A DNA stretch of 64,000 nt, from positions 1-64,000 of the forward strand of contig NZ_AGJL01000002.1 in the NCBI RefSeq assembly GCF_000243455.1, written 5' to 3'. The position numbers and the translations under genes were made by a program. Origin of the DNA: Methanotorris formicicus Mc-S-70. Its GTDB lineage: Archaea > AGJL01 > Methanococci > Methanococcales > Methanococcaceae. The notes under the pieces were generated by a model that ran no database searches, had not been told where the DNA came from, and was given only the letters and a program-made list of their open reading frames with translations. Shown one piece after another: positions 1 to 10,405 of this stretch (position 1 is its first letter; the number at the start of each line of letters is the position of its first letter).

Positions 1-930
1 ATCTTTTTAAATACTCGTTTATAATATTCTCAGCCTTCTTTTTATAGTTTGTCGAGACCAAATATTTAACTTTCCTCTGCCCTTCCATTAACACTCCAAC
101 GATTTTAACTTTCCCAACATTTGGAATATTAACTACTTTCTTGGACAATTTAAACTTTATCCCTTTAATAGTCCTTAATTTAAGCTTTTCTTTCTCGAAA
201 TCCCTCTTAAATAGTCCTTCTACCTTAACCTTCTTACCGAAATATTCAACTATCAGGTTTTTCCTAAGTTTACCAATATATTCCATTCCCAATTCTTTAG
301 ATTCCTTCATAATTTTCTTTGTCGTTACAAAAGTGTCTCCTACGACCGTCCCGATATCTATATGAGTTAAGAATCTAATAATTTCGATGAATATGTCTGT
401 GGATTTTTGCCAAGTGGTTTATTGTAGTGTAAATCGAATATATCCCTTTTTTCGTGATAAATACAGCAGTTTATCTGCTCTTGATATGGTTTGCTATGTC
501 TTTCGATGTAGTTATATCGAATATTGCAACCATAAACCTTTTACTCCATCTCCTTAGTAGCGTTGAATCGATTATTGCAGTGTATTTAAATCTATTGTCA
601 TCAAAATATCGGGAAGGTTGGATAGTTGAGTATACAAACAAAACTCATTTTCTGATAGTTTTTGTAGGTTTTTAACGATAGTCGTTCTGTGAATTCCCGA
701 GACATACTCTGAAAATGCTTTGATAGTTTTTATCGGCGTTAGCGTTCTAACTTGTGCGAACTTAGATAACTCCTCCGAACAGTTAAATCCTAAACTATTT
801 ATAGAATTAGTGAGTATATTATTAAGTGCTGCTAGCATAGGAGATGCACCGTTTTTTAACGAGTTATTTAAGTACTACCTATTTCTATTTTTTGGTCTTA
901 ATTTTAATAGTGTTAAATCACACTATCAGT
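1..930 (-). mobile_element. Degenerate DDE insertion element, copy 1 (runs off window start)
   Basis: Leftward transposase remnant nearly identical to the element at 56636-57836. The N-terminal part reads from 838 (start MLAALNNILTNSINSLGF), then frameshifts near 610. The right terminal inverted repeat, aatcacactatcagt, is at 916-930 and matches the right end of the second copy. The middle region (about 1-400) encodes the second catalytic-Asp segment (VVGDTFVTTKK in copy 2). Both copies share a TAA stop at the same place in the reading frame. Family not recognised with certainty; the layout suggests an IS4-like DDE transposase. Unlike copy 2, this copy lacks the ~50-nt double-hairpin insertion. 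The left end lies outside the window. Confidence 0.8.
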
Positions 931-1645
<715 letters not shown>

Positions 1646-1720
1646 AATTACATTATCTGACAGTGTTTATTTAGAAACCCATTATGGTAAGTTGAAATAT
1701 TGTTTTATTGGTGAGATGCT

Positions 1721-2296
1721 ATGAAAACTAAGGTATATCCAATTTTAATGTTGTTTTTTATTTTATTGAGTGGATGCATTGGATTTAATAACTACAATAA
1801 CAATGATGGTTTTAAAGATAGTTTTATACAAACTCATGAACATTTTTATGGGAAAGTCGTTAAGGTAGTTGATGGAGACACGGTTTATGTTGTTGCAGAG
1901 AATGGGACTAAATACAAAATAAGGCTCCTTGGTGTTGATACTCCAGAAACCTATAGGAAAAATAATCCCTACGAATACTTTGTAGATGAAAATACACCAA
2001 TAACCAACATAACTTATTTGAAACTATGGGGACACAAAGCGACAGATTTTGCAAAGAGAAATCTTGAAAATAAAACTGTAATAGTGGTTTTTGATAAAAA
2101 AGCACCTAAAAAAGATAAATACGGAAGATATTTGGCTTATATATTCATAAACAATATAAATTTCAATGAAGAATTACTTAAATATGGATATGCAAGAGTT
2201 TACATCAGTAATTTTGAGTTAAAGGAAGAATTTATAAACATTGAAAAAGAGGCAAAAATTTATAGGAGAGGTTTATGGAATTGGAGTAACAATTAA
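1721..2296 (+). CDS. Staphylococcal-nuclease-like (SNase) lipoprotein
   Basis: 191 aa. The N-terminus is a hydrophobic signal with lipobox LLSGC (Cys19), so the protein is probably tethered outside the membrane. An SNase/thermonuclease fold follows: DGDTV at 51-55, RLLGVDTPE at 68-76 and KYGRYLAYI near 125-135. These correspond to the calcium-binding Asp, the catalytic Arg and Glu region, and the second Arg of staphylococcal nuclease. Likely activity is calcium-dependent DNA/RNA phosphodiester cleavage at the cell surface, for example scavenging or removing foreign nucleic acid. The start has a good ribosome site (GGTGAGATGCT before ATG). It stands alone between the broken surface gene and tRNA-Ala. 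Confidence 0.88.
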   Translation: MKTKVYPILMLFFILLSGCIGFNNYNNNDGFKDSFIQTHEHFYGKVVKVVDGDTVYVVAENGTKYKIRLLGVDTPETYRKNNPYEYFVDENTPITNITYLKLWGHKATDFAKRNLENKTVIVVFDKKAPKKDKYGRYLAYIFINNINFNEELLKYGYARVYISNFELKEEFINIEKEAKIYRRGLWNWSNN

Positions 2297-2353
2297 AAAA
2301 TAGTGGAATAGGGGATTCATCAAAACGTGAGGATTTAACTAATATAAAAATAG

Positions 2354-2427
2354 TGGACTGGGCGGGATTTGAACCCGCGGCCTCCGCACAGCCAATGCGG
2401 CGCTCTCCCAGTCTGAGCTACCAGCCC
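2354..2427 (-). tRNA. tRNA-Ala (anticodon GGC)
   Basis: The minus strand folds into a full cloverleaf. Acceptor GGGCTGG pairs with CCAGTCC and includes the G3:U70 pair that marks alanine tRNAs. The anticodon stem is CCGCA/TGCGG with loop TTGGCTG, giving anticodon GGC. The T arm is GCGGG-TTCAAAT-CCCGC. The discriminator base is A and the CCA end is not encoded. No intron is seen. Confidence 0.95.
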
Positions 2428-2517
2428 ACGATAGGTATTAAGATAATTAATATAACCCATATATAAAATTTTCGAAGTTGAATATGAATAAAAAATGAGT
2501 TTTCCAAACGCATAATC

Positions 2518-3174
2518 TTATAAGATAAGTTCCCAGATCTCTTTCAATTTTTTGACATCAATTTGTCCAGGAGCGGATGCTTTTCCTTCCATAGAAGCAA
2601 AAGTTAAGATAGAGCCAAAATGAACCCCTAAGATTCTCGTCAATTTTCCTTCCTCTCCCATAGCGATGCCTATTATCTCTCCTTCATACTTGTTAATTAC
2701 ATTCAAAACTTTTAAAACATCTTCTTTACCTCTTGCCATGACTGCAAACTTTGTAATATCTCCAATTTTTAACCCATCTTCAACAATTTTTATTAACTCC
2801 TCATAAGATGGAGTTTTTTCAAAATCATGGTAAGAAATAATTATTTTTGTTTTTGAACCTATCTCATCCCTAAACTTCACGAGTTCTTTATTCTTCTCCT
2901 CTCTCAACTCAATATCTACAAATTTTGCATTGCATTCTATTGCCTTTTTTATTAGTTTTATTCTCTCATCATTGCTTTTTTTCCAAAATCCTCCTTCCCA
3001 ATATGCTCTAACTGTTATTATGCAAGGAAACTTTGCCATCTCCTCAATAACACTTTCATCAACTTCTTTTAACATATCCACCCTAAACTCAACAATATCT
3101 GCCACTTCTAATGCTTTTTTAGCATTTTTTAATGCAGTACCTATGTTGTTATCAACAATGGGAATACATATCAT
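2518..3174 (-). CDS. aroD: 3-Dehydroquinate dehydratase, type I
   Basis: Dehydrates 3-dehydroquinate to 3-dehydroshikimate in aromatic amino-acid synthesis. About 218 aa, the usual size for the type I (Schiff-base) enzyme. Seen: [18 protein letters not shown], the [11 protein letters not shown] segment with the catalytic His, KFAVMARG with the Schiff-base Lys region, and a C-terminal [14 protein letters not shown] loop typical of the family. I chose the internal Met (MICIPIVDN) as start, because family members begin this way and the six upstream residues run into the preceding gene. Last gene of the leftward hel308-GTPase-flippase-aroD run, with short gaps. Confidence 0.93.
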   Translation of the reverse strand: MICIPIVDNNIGTALKNAKKALEVADIVEFRVDMLKEVDESVIEEMAKFPCIITVRAYWEGGFWKKSNDERIKLIKKAIECNAKFVDIELREEKNKELVKFRDEIGSKTKIIISYHDFEKTPSYEELIKIVEDGLKIGDITKFAVMARGKEDVLKVLNVINKYEGEIIGIAMGEEGKLTRILGVHFGSILTFASMEGKASAPGQIDVKKLKEIWELIL

Positions 3175-3195
3175 ATTTTTCACCAAATGCATTTT

Positions 3196-4401
3196 TTAAG
3201 TATTGATTGATAGTATTGCCCTTATTATTATCACTAAAATAATAAAAGAGGATATCAACGTTGAAATTGCACCACCAACAATGCCAAATTTTCCAATTAA
3301 AATGTAATTAAGTGAGAAATTCAATACAATTCCAATTAAGATTATATACAAGGATATTTTAGCATATCCAAACCCCTGCAGTGCTGAGGAGAGTATGGAG
3401 TAGATACTCATAAACATGGCAGAAATTGAGAGGATTTCTAAGGATATTGATGCTTCTGGATTTTTAACATGGAAAAAAAGATACAAAAGTTCATCTGGAA
3501 ATGCAATGCATAAAGCAACAAAGGGTAATGAAAGTAATATATTTAGTAAAACCGCTTTTTTTATATATTTTTTATCCTTTGTTTTAGCAATTCTTGGAAG
3601 TAGGGGGATTGCTATAGAAGATGCAAATAGAAACACACCCCTTGATAATAGAGAGGCATAACCATAAATACCATTGGAATATGCCCCCAACAACGACATA
3701 ATTACAATACTATCAATATCTCCCATTAATCTGTATGATGCTGTACCCAATGCTATTGGCACAGCGTATGAGAGAATCTTAAATTGAAAATTTTTATTAA
3801 ACTTTGATTTTTGCCAAATTCCAAGTGATTTGTTTATAAAATACATTCCAGAAACCCCACCAATGAAGTAGGCAGTTGATATGGACAGTATTGCTCCAAA
3901 AACACCAAACATTACAGCAAAAACAACTGAAAATATTATTTTTGAAGTATATTCAAAAACCCATGTTAATGATAACTCCTTTATATGCAAGGTTCCCTGC
4001 AAAATTCCCCTCGACCATGAGATAAATGCAGCAAAAGGTAACGCCAACGATAATGCATAATACACATGAGTAGGAATATCTGCATACCCTCCCCCTAAGA
4101 CATATCTCAAAAACAAAACAAAAATCCCCCCAAACAGAGAAAACAGCAGCATAATTTTTAGTGTTGGGATATACTTAGAGAGTGAGAAATTCTCATCCTC
4201 TGCAATAAACTTTGCCATTGCGGGAGGAATGCCGGAGCAAAAAAATATCGTTAATGTGTCCATTATTGGCAATGTTCCTCTCAAAACCCCAAAACCTTCT
4301 GTTCCCAACAAATACGCCATTAAAAAGAAAAACACATAAGCACATCCCTTTGAATAAATATTGGCTAACAGGATATAAAAACTGTCCTTTTTTAACCCCA
4401 T
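3196..4401 (-). CDS. MOP-superfamily flippase (polysaccharide/lipid-linked sugar exporter)
   Basis: About 401 aa of alternating hydrophobic segments, consistent with 12 or more membrane helices, starting MGLKKDSFYILLANIYSKG. The N-terminal pattern (LLGTEGFGVLRG, then FFCSGIPPAMAKFIAEDE) is typical of Wzx/MATE-like polysaccharide biosynthesis proteins, which flip lipid-linked sugars across the membrane. Substrate unknown. An upstream in-frame Met at 4416 is possible, but MGLKK looks like the natural start. It ends four bases from the upstream aroD reading frame, so the two are probably cotranscribed. Confidence 0.82.
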   Translation of the reverse strand: MGLKKDSFYILLANIYSKGCAYVFFFLMAYLLGTEGFGVLRGTLPIMDTLTIFFCSGIPPAMAKFIAEDENFSLSKYIPTLKIMLLFSLFGGIFVLFLRYVLGGGYADIPTHVYYALSLALPFAAFISWSRGILQGTLHIKELSLTWVFEYTSKIIFSVVFAVMFGVFGAILSISTAYFIGGVSGMYFINKSLGIWQKSKFNKNFQFKILSYAVPIALGTASYRLMGDIDSIVIMSLLGAYSNGIYGYASLLSRGVFLFASSIAIPLLPRIAKTKDKKYIKKAVLLNILLSLPFVALCIAFPDELLYLFFHVKNPEASISLEILSISAMFMSIYSILSSALQGFGYAKISLYIILIGIVLNFSLNYILIGKFGIVGGAISTLISSFIILVIIIRAILSINT

Positions 4402-4444
4402 TATTCCACCAAACAATAAAATTTTTATTTTGCATCAGTCTACT

Positions 4445-5542
4445 TTAAAGTTTTGTCCCCACTCCAATAAAAATCCTATTTCTTCCTATCTTATCACCAA
4501 ATTTTGAATAAAGTTCTATGTTGTGTTCTTTTGCATATTCTTCAACCTTTTTTCTTCCAGCATCAACAGTTTTTTCTCCAAAGGAAATAACAAGAGTAGT
4601 TCCATTAATAGTCTCTTCCCCTAAAATTGGTTTTGTTTTTAACCTCCCCAATTCTTCAAAATCACTCAAATAATTAACTACCATCTTCGCATCATCAATA
4701 AATGGAAAATCTTTTAGATATTTTGTTATAAATTCTATATTTCTTCGCCTTTCTTGTCCATATTTTTTTATTCTTACATTGTAGTAGTTTAATTTTCCAT
4801 CTTGAAAATCCTTTATTATACTCCTTGCAGTTCTATCTAAATCAACCTCATTCCCCTTCTTTAAATATTTTAGTTTTTTTCCAATTTTTTTAAGCAACTC
4901 CCCATCTATCTCATCAACCTCAACACCATAGTAGTTTGAGATGATGGTTTTGTCAAAATCATGCAACCTCCTCAATACCTTCAATGCTGGAGAGATTAAG
5001 TTCTCTGCCTTTTCAAGCCTCAAAGCCCCAGAAATTATTAATTCATCCTCATCTTTCATCTCCAAAACTCCCGGGGTGTCTAACAACTTTATATTTTTCG
5101 TTAATCTAATCCACTGCTCTCCTTTTGTTAATCCTGCCAAAGAACCAGTTAACGCACTCCTCTTTCCTGTTAATGCATTTATTATGGAGGATTTGCCTAC
5201 ATTTGGATAACCAACGACCCCAACCTTACCTTCTTTTATGTTGTTCTTTTTTAGGTGTTCCTTTATCTTATCCCTAAGTATCTTTGTCCCCATTCTATGC
5301 TTTGCACTTACAAATACTGCATTTTCTAATTTTTCCTCCCATTTTTCTAAAACCTCCTTTGGAACCAAATCCGCCTTATTTAAAACATAAATCAATTCTT
5401 TGTTCATTTTCTTTATCTTCTCTTCCAATTCTCTATTTCTTGTTGTCTCCGGATCCCTGGCATCTAAAACCAATAAAATAACATCACATTCATCTATAAT
5501 CTTATTGACAATCTTCTTAACTGGAACTTTTTTGTATCTCAT
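4445..5542 (-). CDS. Circularly permuted GTPase (YlqF/RbgA-like, archaeal)
   Basis: 365 aa. The GTP-binding motifs come in permuted order: G4 NKAD at 55-58, then G1 GYPNVGKSS at 111-119, then G3 DTPG at 155-158. This is the hallmark of ribosome-assembly GTPases of the YlqF/RbgA/YjeQ group; M. jannaschii has a well-known member. A further ~150 residues follow the GTPase domain, with ARSIIKDFQDGKLNYY and a C-terminal part (GTTLVISFGEKTVDAGRKKVEEYAK) that may contact RNA. Likely role is ribosome maturation, by family analogy. It sits 28 bases downstream of hel308 and upstream of the flippase. Confidence 0.9.
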   Translation of the reverse strand: MRYKKVPVKKIVNKIIDECDVILLVLDARDPETTRNRELEEKIKKMNKELIYVLNKADLVPKEVLEKWEEKLENAVFVSAKHRMGTKILRDKIKEHLKKNNIKEGKVGVVGYPNVGKSSIINALTGKRSALTGSLAGLTKGEQWIRLTKNIKLLDTPGVLEMKDEDELIISGALRLEKAENLISPALKVLRRLHDFDKTIISNYYGVEVDEIDGELLKKIGKKLKYLKKGNEVDLDRTARSIIKDFQDGKLNYYNVRIKKYGQERRRNIEFITKYLKDFPFIDDAKMVVNYLSDFEELGRLKTKPILGEETINGTTLVISFGEKTVDAGRKKVEEYAKEHNIELYSKFGDKIGRNRIFIGVGTKL

Positions 5543-5569
5543 ATTTTCACCTACAAATGAAATTAGAAA

Positions 5570-8500
5570 TTAAAATTGTAGTGTCTGTTGCCCAAACTTC
5601 ACTCCCAACTCTTCCAAAATTTTCTTTGCTATCTTTTCTCCCAACAATGATGCAATTTTCTTTGGATTTTTTGTTATATCTTCAACGCTCCTAATTCCTG
5701 CGTCATACAATTTCCTTGCCCTAATTCTACCAACATGTTTGATTTTTAGAAGTTCAAGGATGTCTTCTTTTGCTCCATGCTCCAACCTAATCTCCAATTT
5801 CGATAACGTATCTATATCCTTATTTAATAATTTTGCAATTTCTTTCGTTGAATATATCATCCACTTTGCCTGCTCAACCTTATATCTTAAAATCCCTGGT
5901 TCAATTTTATATTTTTTTAGTATTTCTTCCTCTGGAACTTCATTAATCCAATCATAAAGCATCTTCGCATTTTTAAATGCCTCTAAACTATCATAGGTTT
6001 TATCATAAATTCCCGCCTCTTCCATCTCTAAGATTAAATCCAACTCCTCAAAACCACTAACCCTCAACAACGGCATCATTTCAATGGTCTTTGAGATTAA
6101 ATATAAATAATACAACTCCTCGTTACCAACATTTTCCATCTCATTTAATCCGTCAATTATTATCTTTGCACTTAGTGGATCTATATACAATTCAGAGATC
6201 CTCTTTCCTAATTTTGTTGGGAAATAATCAACTATAAACTCATTCTCCTCCAAAAAATCAATAACTTCTTTTATATTTCTCAAAACTCCTCCCAAATTTC
6301 CATATTGATGGGCATAGAAGGTGTTTTTTATAAATGATATCAAATCAAACTCATTCTCAATCTCCCTTGTGGCAATCATTCCCAACAGTTGGGTTCTTAA
6401 AACCCCCTGATTTGAGAGTTTTGAGTATATATATTCTGGTTTTCCTTCCAAATACATCTCTGCTCTTTCCAAATCCTTTTCATTCTTAACAAATATAATA
6501 CCCTCCCCATAGGGATCCAATCCAGGTCTTCCTGCCCTTCCAATGCATTGATAGATTTCCATAATTGGAATTGGCCTCATCCTTCCATCAGAGAATCTCA
6601 TTAAATCCCTTACAATTGCCCTCCTGCAAGGTAAATTTATCCCCGCAGAGTTATGTACTATAAATCCATTTGCCACAATGTAATGGCTATTACTTCCATC
6701 ATCAGGCAGTTCTATGTCGTAGGCATATTTGTCATTTACCTTTATCTTTTTAATTTCCTTAATTCTATCCCAATAAATGTCTTCATCATAACATTCACAC
6801 CATATTTTACCTATTTTCTTACTTTTTACAATCTGTTTCAATTTTCTTCTTTCCTTATGCTTAAGTGGAATATTTTCATAAAATCTTTTTACACTTATAA
6901 AATCACTGATTATTAGTTTATAAATGCCCCTTTTTTTGTATTCCTTACTATTTATTGGTGATTTTATAGCCCTTCTTCTTTTTCTGATTGAACTATGTAC
7001 TCCAAACCTCAATAATGCCAATTGTAATTTTTTAACCAAATTTTCTGATGTTGAAGAGAATTCTATTTTCTTTTTGTTGTAATTAATGTACCCACCACCA
7101 TCAAACAACCCTGCAATAAAGTATGATAACTTTTCCAATGGAAGGTTGTAAAACGCATCAATATTTAATTCATTAAATATTTTTCTTGGTTTTTTTAAGT
7201 ACTTATGATGAGGAATCCCTCTTTCTATATTTTTTAAAAAGTGTTTTTTGTGAAGTTCAGAATCATTGAAGTATCCAATGAAATAAAGATCTCCATGGGA
7301 TAAATCAATGTCTTTCTCCTCAATTCTTATCTTATCAACAGTTGCCACATAATCCCCAACTTTTAAGTCCTTTGCTTCTTTTTCACAAAGTTCTTTTCCT
7401 TCTTTAACTAAAAACATATGATTTGGGGTTGTGGTAATTTCCAATCCATTTTTTGTTTTTACAACAATGTTGTATGGATGTTGTGGGGTTTTATGAACTT
7501 TCCATCCATCCACTGGTTTTATTTTATTTCCACACAACGCAAAGATCTTTTCATTCTTATTCAGTTCTGTAATCTTTCTAAATCCGCTCTCTTGCAGTAT
7601 TTCAGTATTTGCATTTAAACAGAGTGTAGGTGTGCAACAAATAACTTTTATTAATTTGTTCCTAAATCCCTCTTCAACAATTTTTCTATGCTCGTAAGTT
7701 AAACCCGCATGGTGGAAGGCAACACCCTTCTCCACACATTCTGCCAACGCCTTGCATGTTTCTGTTGGAGGTTCTAAGATTGATAAAATCTCATCCCTTA
7801 ATTTTTGCAGTTCATATTTTTCATTGTTTGACAAATATTTCTTTAAATTCAGTTTTTTTGCTTCATTAACAGCCCCATTCTTAGAATTGCAGAATATTAA
7901 GCAACAACCCCCCTCTTTAACACAATCCAAAACCAAATTTAGCATTTGATTATTCGAAAAATTTGGCAGTTCTTTGCATTCCCTATCTGAATAAATAATT
8001 TTATTTTGGAAAAAAATACCTTTTCTCAACTCAACAGGCCTCCAATTATCTATAACGAGTTCAGCATTGAGCCACTCTGCCAACTCCTCAGGATTCCCAA
8101 TTGTTGCAGATAAACCAACTATCTGCACATTCAAATTTTTTAATTTTGTTAATAAAACCTCCAACGTCCCTCCTCTTTTTTCATCATTTATCATGTGGAT
8201 TTCATCAACAATAGCAACATAAACATAGTCAAGCCAATCTATATTATGCCTCATAAGGGAATCCAATTTTTCCGCAGTGGTTATGATGATGTTGTATTTG
8301 GATAAATACTCCTTTTCATCATAATCTCCAATAGATAACGCTACTTTTAAGCCATATTTTTCATATTTCCTCCTGAATTCATCATATTTTTCACTTGCCA
8401 ATGCCTTTAAAGGCACTATGAATAAACCTTTTTTATTTGTAGGGGTTTTGTTTTCATCCAAAAGATGGTTTATTAGTACCATTTCTCCAATTAGGGTTTT

Positions 8501-8644
8501 TCCACTTGCTGTTGGGATACAAATTAAAAAATTTTTGTCTTTATCCAATAATCCTCTTTCAACAACCTTCTTTTGTGGAGGCCGGAGTTCTTTTATTCCA
8601 TTTTCCCTTAAAACTTCAAAGACATGATTATGGTTTTGCATCAT
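5570..8644 (-). CDS. hel308: Hel308 superfamily-2 DNA helicase precursor with intein
   Basis: 1024-aa precursor. The extein totals about 700 aa, the normal Hel308 length. The Ski2-like ATP-dependent 3'-5' helicase works at stalled replication forks. Seen: Q-motif region LRPPQKK, Walker A TASGKT (45-50), DEIH (147-150), GLSATIGNPEE (motif III), FCNSKNGA (motif IV) and, after the intein, YQCIGRAGRPGLDPYG (motif VI). A C-terminal helical domain ends with the helix-hairpin-helix text LLKIKHVGRIRARKLYDAGI. The 324-aa intein sits between CCTPTL and SAGINLP, a conserved motif known as an intein site in M. jannaschii Hel308. First gene of a leftward run with the GTPase, flippase and aroD. Confidence 0.95.
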   Translation of the reverse strand: MMQNHNHVFEVLRENGIKELRPPQKKVVERGLLDKDKNFLICIPTASGKTLIGEMVLINHLLDENKTPTNKKGLFIVPLKALASEKYDEFRRKYEKYGLKVALSIGDYDEKEYLSKYNIIITTAEKLDSLMRHNIDWLDYVYVAIVDEIHMINDEKRGGTLEVLLTKLKNLNVQIVGLSATIGNPEELAEWLNAELVIDNWRPVELRKGIFFQNKIIYSDRECKELPNFSNNQMLNLVLDCVKEGGCCLIFCNSKNGAVNEAKKLNLKKYLSNNEKYELQKLRDEILSILEPPTETCKALAECVEKGVAFHHAGLTYEHRKIVEEGFRNKLIKVICCTPTLCLNANTEILQESGFRKITELNKNEKIFALCGNKIKPVDGWKVHKTPQHPYNIVVKTKNGLEITTTPNHMFLVKEGKELCEKEAKDLKVGDYVATVDKIRIEEKDIDLSHGDLYFIGYFNDSELHKKHFLKNIERGIPHHKYLKKPRKIFNELNIDAFYNLPLEKLSYFIAGLFDGGGYINYNKKKIEFSSTSENLVKKLQLALLRFGVHSSIRKRRRAIKSPINSKEYKKRGIYKLIISDFISVKRFYENIPLKHKERRKLKQIVKSKKIGKIWCECYDEDIYWDRIKEIKKIKVNDKYAYDIELPDDGSNSHYIVANGFIVHNSAGINLPCRRAIVRDLMRFSDGRMRPIPIMEIYQCIGRAGRPGLDPYGEGIIFVKNEKDLERAEMYLEGKPEYIYSKLSNQGVLRTQLLGMIATREIENEFDLISFIKNTFYAHQYGNLGGVLRNIKEVIDFLEENEFIVDYFPTKLGKRISELYIDPLSAKIIIDGLNEMENVGNEELYYLYLISKTIEMMPLLRVSGFEELDLILEMEEAGIYDKTYDSLEAFKNAKMLYDWINEVPEEEILKKYKIEPGILRYKVEQAKWMIYSTKEIAKLLNKDIDTLSKLEIRLEHGAKEDILELLKIKHVGRIRARKLYDAGIRSVEDITKNPKKIASLLGEKIAKKILEELGVKFGQQTLQF
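6650..7621 (-). other. Intein in Hel308 (324 aa) with degenerate LAGLIDADG endonuclease
   Basis: Begins at Cys342 of the precursor (CLNANTEIL, block A) and ends with VHN at residue 665, followed by extein Ser: all the residues needed for protein splicing. Block B is visible as TTPNHMFLV and block F/G as YDIELPDDGSNSHYIVANGFIVHN. Between them are two LAGLIDADG-like helices, YFIGYFNDSE and FIAGLFDGGGYI. Both depart from consensus, so the homing endonuclease may be weak or dead while splicing looks intact. The boundaries follow from the conserved extein and fit the reading frame exactly. Confidence 0.93.
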
Positions 8645-8803
8645 CTCACCAACTTTATATTAAGATAATAACGTAAATTTGGGAAAATTATTTTACTCTA
8701 TTTAGAATAAGCCTAATGACTACATCTAAACATCCAATACATACCGATAAAATTCACAAATAGGTACAATTAAATAATTTAAATTGTTATATATTTTAAA
8801 GTC

Positions 8804-8820
8804 ACCGAAAAATATATATA
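8804..8820 (+). promoter_or_regulatory. Probable archaeal promoter (BRE + TATA) for the liv operon
   Basis: A purine-rich BRE-like ccgaaaa is followed by the TATA box aatatatata ending at 8820. Transcription would start about 25 bases downstream, giving a leader of nearly 190 nt before livK at 9033. The leader contains the inverted repeat described next. Confidence 0.55.
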
Positions 8821-8887
8821 CCTGAGTTCTTGTAAATACTTAATGGGCGGAAATCTCCTTCCTTCCAGAACTTGTAGTGTGCATAGG

Positions 8888-8995
8888 GTCGTTCTGCAAA
8901 GTATGTATGAATTATTGCCTCAAATTTCAATTTAGAGGTTTTTGTCGGCATCGTATTCAAATTTGAAGGTTATTAAAAATACTTTGCAGAACGAC
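8888..8995 (+). repeat. 108-bp inverted-repeat structure in the livK leader
   Basis: A perfect 16-bp arm at 8888-8903 (gtcgttctgcaaagta) is repeated in inverse at 8980-8995. Inside are a smaller hairpin (cctc...gagg near 8920-8940) and a competing pairing between tcaaattt and aaatttga. A further short hairpin (ccaaaa/ttttgg, about 9003-9020) abuts the GGGGGTGA ribosome site of livK. It could be a miniature mobile element or an RNA switch; the sequence alone does not decide. Confidence 0.7.
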
Positions 8996-9032
8996 TACAT
9001 AAACCAAAATTTTGTTTTGGGGGTGACGTTTT

Positions 9033-10310
9033 ATGTGGAAAAAGTTACTTGCTTTAATATTTGCGGTTGCTATAGTAACCGCGTTTTCTGGATGTACCAA
9101 CAAAACCCAGGAAGCAGAAACTGGAACCTCAGCAACAGATAATGTAATAAAAATAGGAGTTTTGACTGATTTATCAGGACCTTTATCATCTGATGGTAAT
9201 GATATAAAGAAAACCTTAGAAATTGGAAAAGATGGGATAAACAAATATTTTGAAGAAAAAGGAATGCCATACAAAGTTGAACTTTATGTTGAAGATACTC
9301 AGACAAATCCATCAATTGCACTTCAAAAAGTTCAATCATTAAAAGCAAAAGGCATTAACTTAATAATTGGTCCAATGTCAAGTAGTGAAGTTAAAAATAT
9401 CAAAAACTATGTAACTTCTAACAAGATGGTTATTATATCCCCAAGTTCAACTGCTATTCCAATAATGATTGGTTTCACTAAACCAGAAGATAAAAAATAC
9501 GTCTTTAGATTTGTTCCAAACGATGAATTCCAAGGAAAAGCAATTGCAGGGGAAATAAAAGATATGGGTATTAAAGATGTTGTTGTAATATATAGGGGAG
9601 ATGCATGGGGTAAAGGATTGGAAAAAGCTGCTGTTGAAAACTTAAAGAAAGAGGGAATAAATATTGTTGATGAAATTGAATATCCTTCAACTCCTGAACC
9701 AAGTGACTGGAGCCCATACATCCAGACATTGGAAAACAAACTCCAAGGAAAAGATCCAAAGACAACTGCTGTGTTATCTATAGGATTTGAGGAATTAGCA
9801 ACCTTATTATCACAAATAGATGGTAACTCACCATTGTTAAAATACAAGTGGTTTGGTTCAGACGGAATCGTTGACAGTGAGAAGGTTGTAAAAGAAGCAA
9901 AAGACAAAGCAATGAAAATTGGGTTATATTCAACTGAGTTCTATGGAGTCAGTGATGAAGCAAAGAAATTAGCAGAAGAATATAAGAAGAGAGGATATGG
10001 AGAAAAACCAAGACAATATGCTTTAGTGTCTTATGATGCCTTATGGGTTGGAGCTATTTCCTATGCTGAGATGTTAAATGAAACTGGAAAATACGACGCT
10101 GACTTATTAGTTAAGTTAATTAAAGAAAATACTGTTAAATATACTAAAGATGAATTTGGATCTAAGCCAGTTACTGGAGACATTTACTTAAATGAATGGA
10201 ATGATAGAGCAAGTGGAGACTATGGAATCCATGCTGTAACTGAAGATGGCTGGAAATTGGTAGGAATCTGGGACTACAAGACTGGAAAGATTAATTGGAT
10301 AAATAAATAA
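9033..10310 (+). CDS. livK: Branched-chain amino-acid ABC transporter, substrate-binding lipoprotein
   Basis: 425 aa. Signal with lipobox AFSGC (Cys21), then a low-complexity linker and a periplasmic-binding fold of the Leu/Ile/Val family: IKIGVLTDLSGPLSSDG, ADTQTNPS-like VEDTQTNPSIALQKVQSL, LIIGPMSSSEV and VVVIYRGDAWGKGLEK. It catches the amino acid (or a similar small substrate) outside the cell and delivers it to LivHM. Strong ribosome site GGGGGTGACG. First gene of livK-(dehydrogenase remnant)-livG-livF-livH-livM. Its partner ATPase LivG appears frameshifted, so the transporter may not work unless that frameshift is a sequencing error. Confidence 0.9.
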   Translation: MWKKLLALIFAVAIVTAFSGCTNKTQEAETGTSATDNVIKIGVLTDLSGPLSSDGNDIKKTLEIGKDGINKYFEEKGMPYKVELYVEDTQTNPSIALQKVQSLKAKGINLIIGPMSSSEVKNIKNYVTSNKMVIISPSSTAIPIMIGFTKPEDKKYVFRFVPNDEFQGKAIAGEIKDMGIKDVVVIYRGDAWGKGLEKAAVENLKKEGINIVDEIEYPSTPEPSDWSPYIQTLENKLQGKDPKTTAVLSIGFEELATLLSQIDGNSPLLKYKWFGSDGIVDSEKVVKEAKDKAMKIGLYSTEFYGVSDEAKKLAEEYKKRGYGEKPRQYALVSYDALWVGAISYAEMLNETGKYDADLLVKLIKENTVKYTKDEFGSKPVTGDIYLNEWNDRASGDYGIHAVTEDGWKLVGIWDYKTGKINWINK

Positions 10311-10405
10311 ATTTAATTTTTGTTTTATTTTTTAATCATTTCAGTTATTTTTATTTTTTTATTTTCAGGTTGTTTTAAGGATTAACAATTAATGATGGGG
10401 TTATT

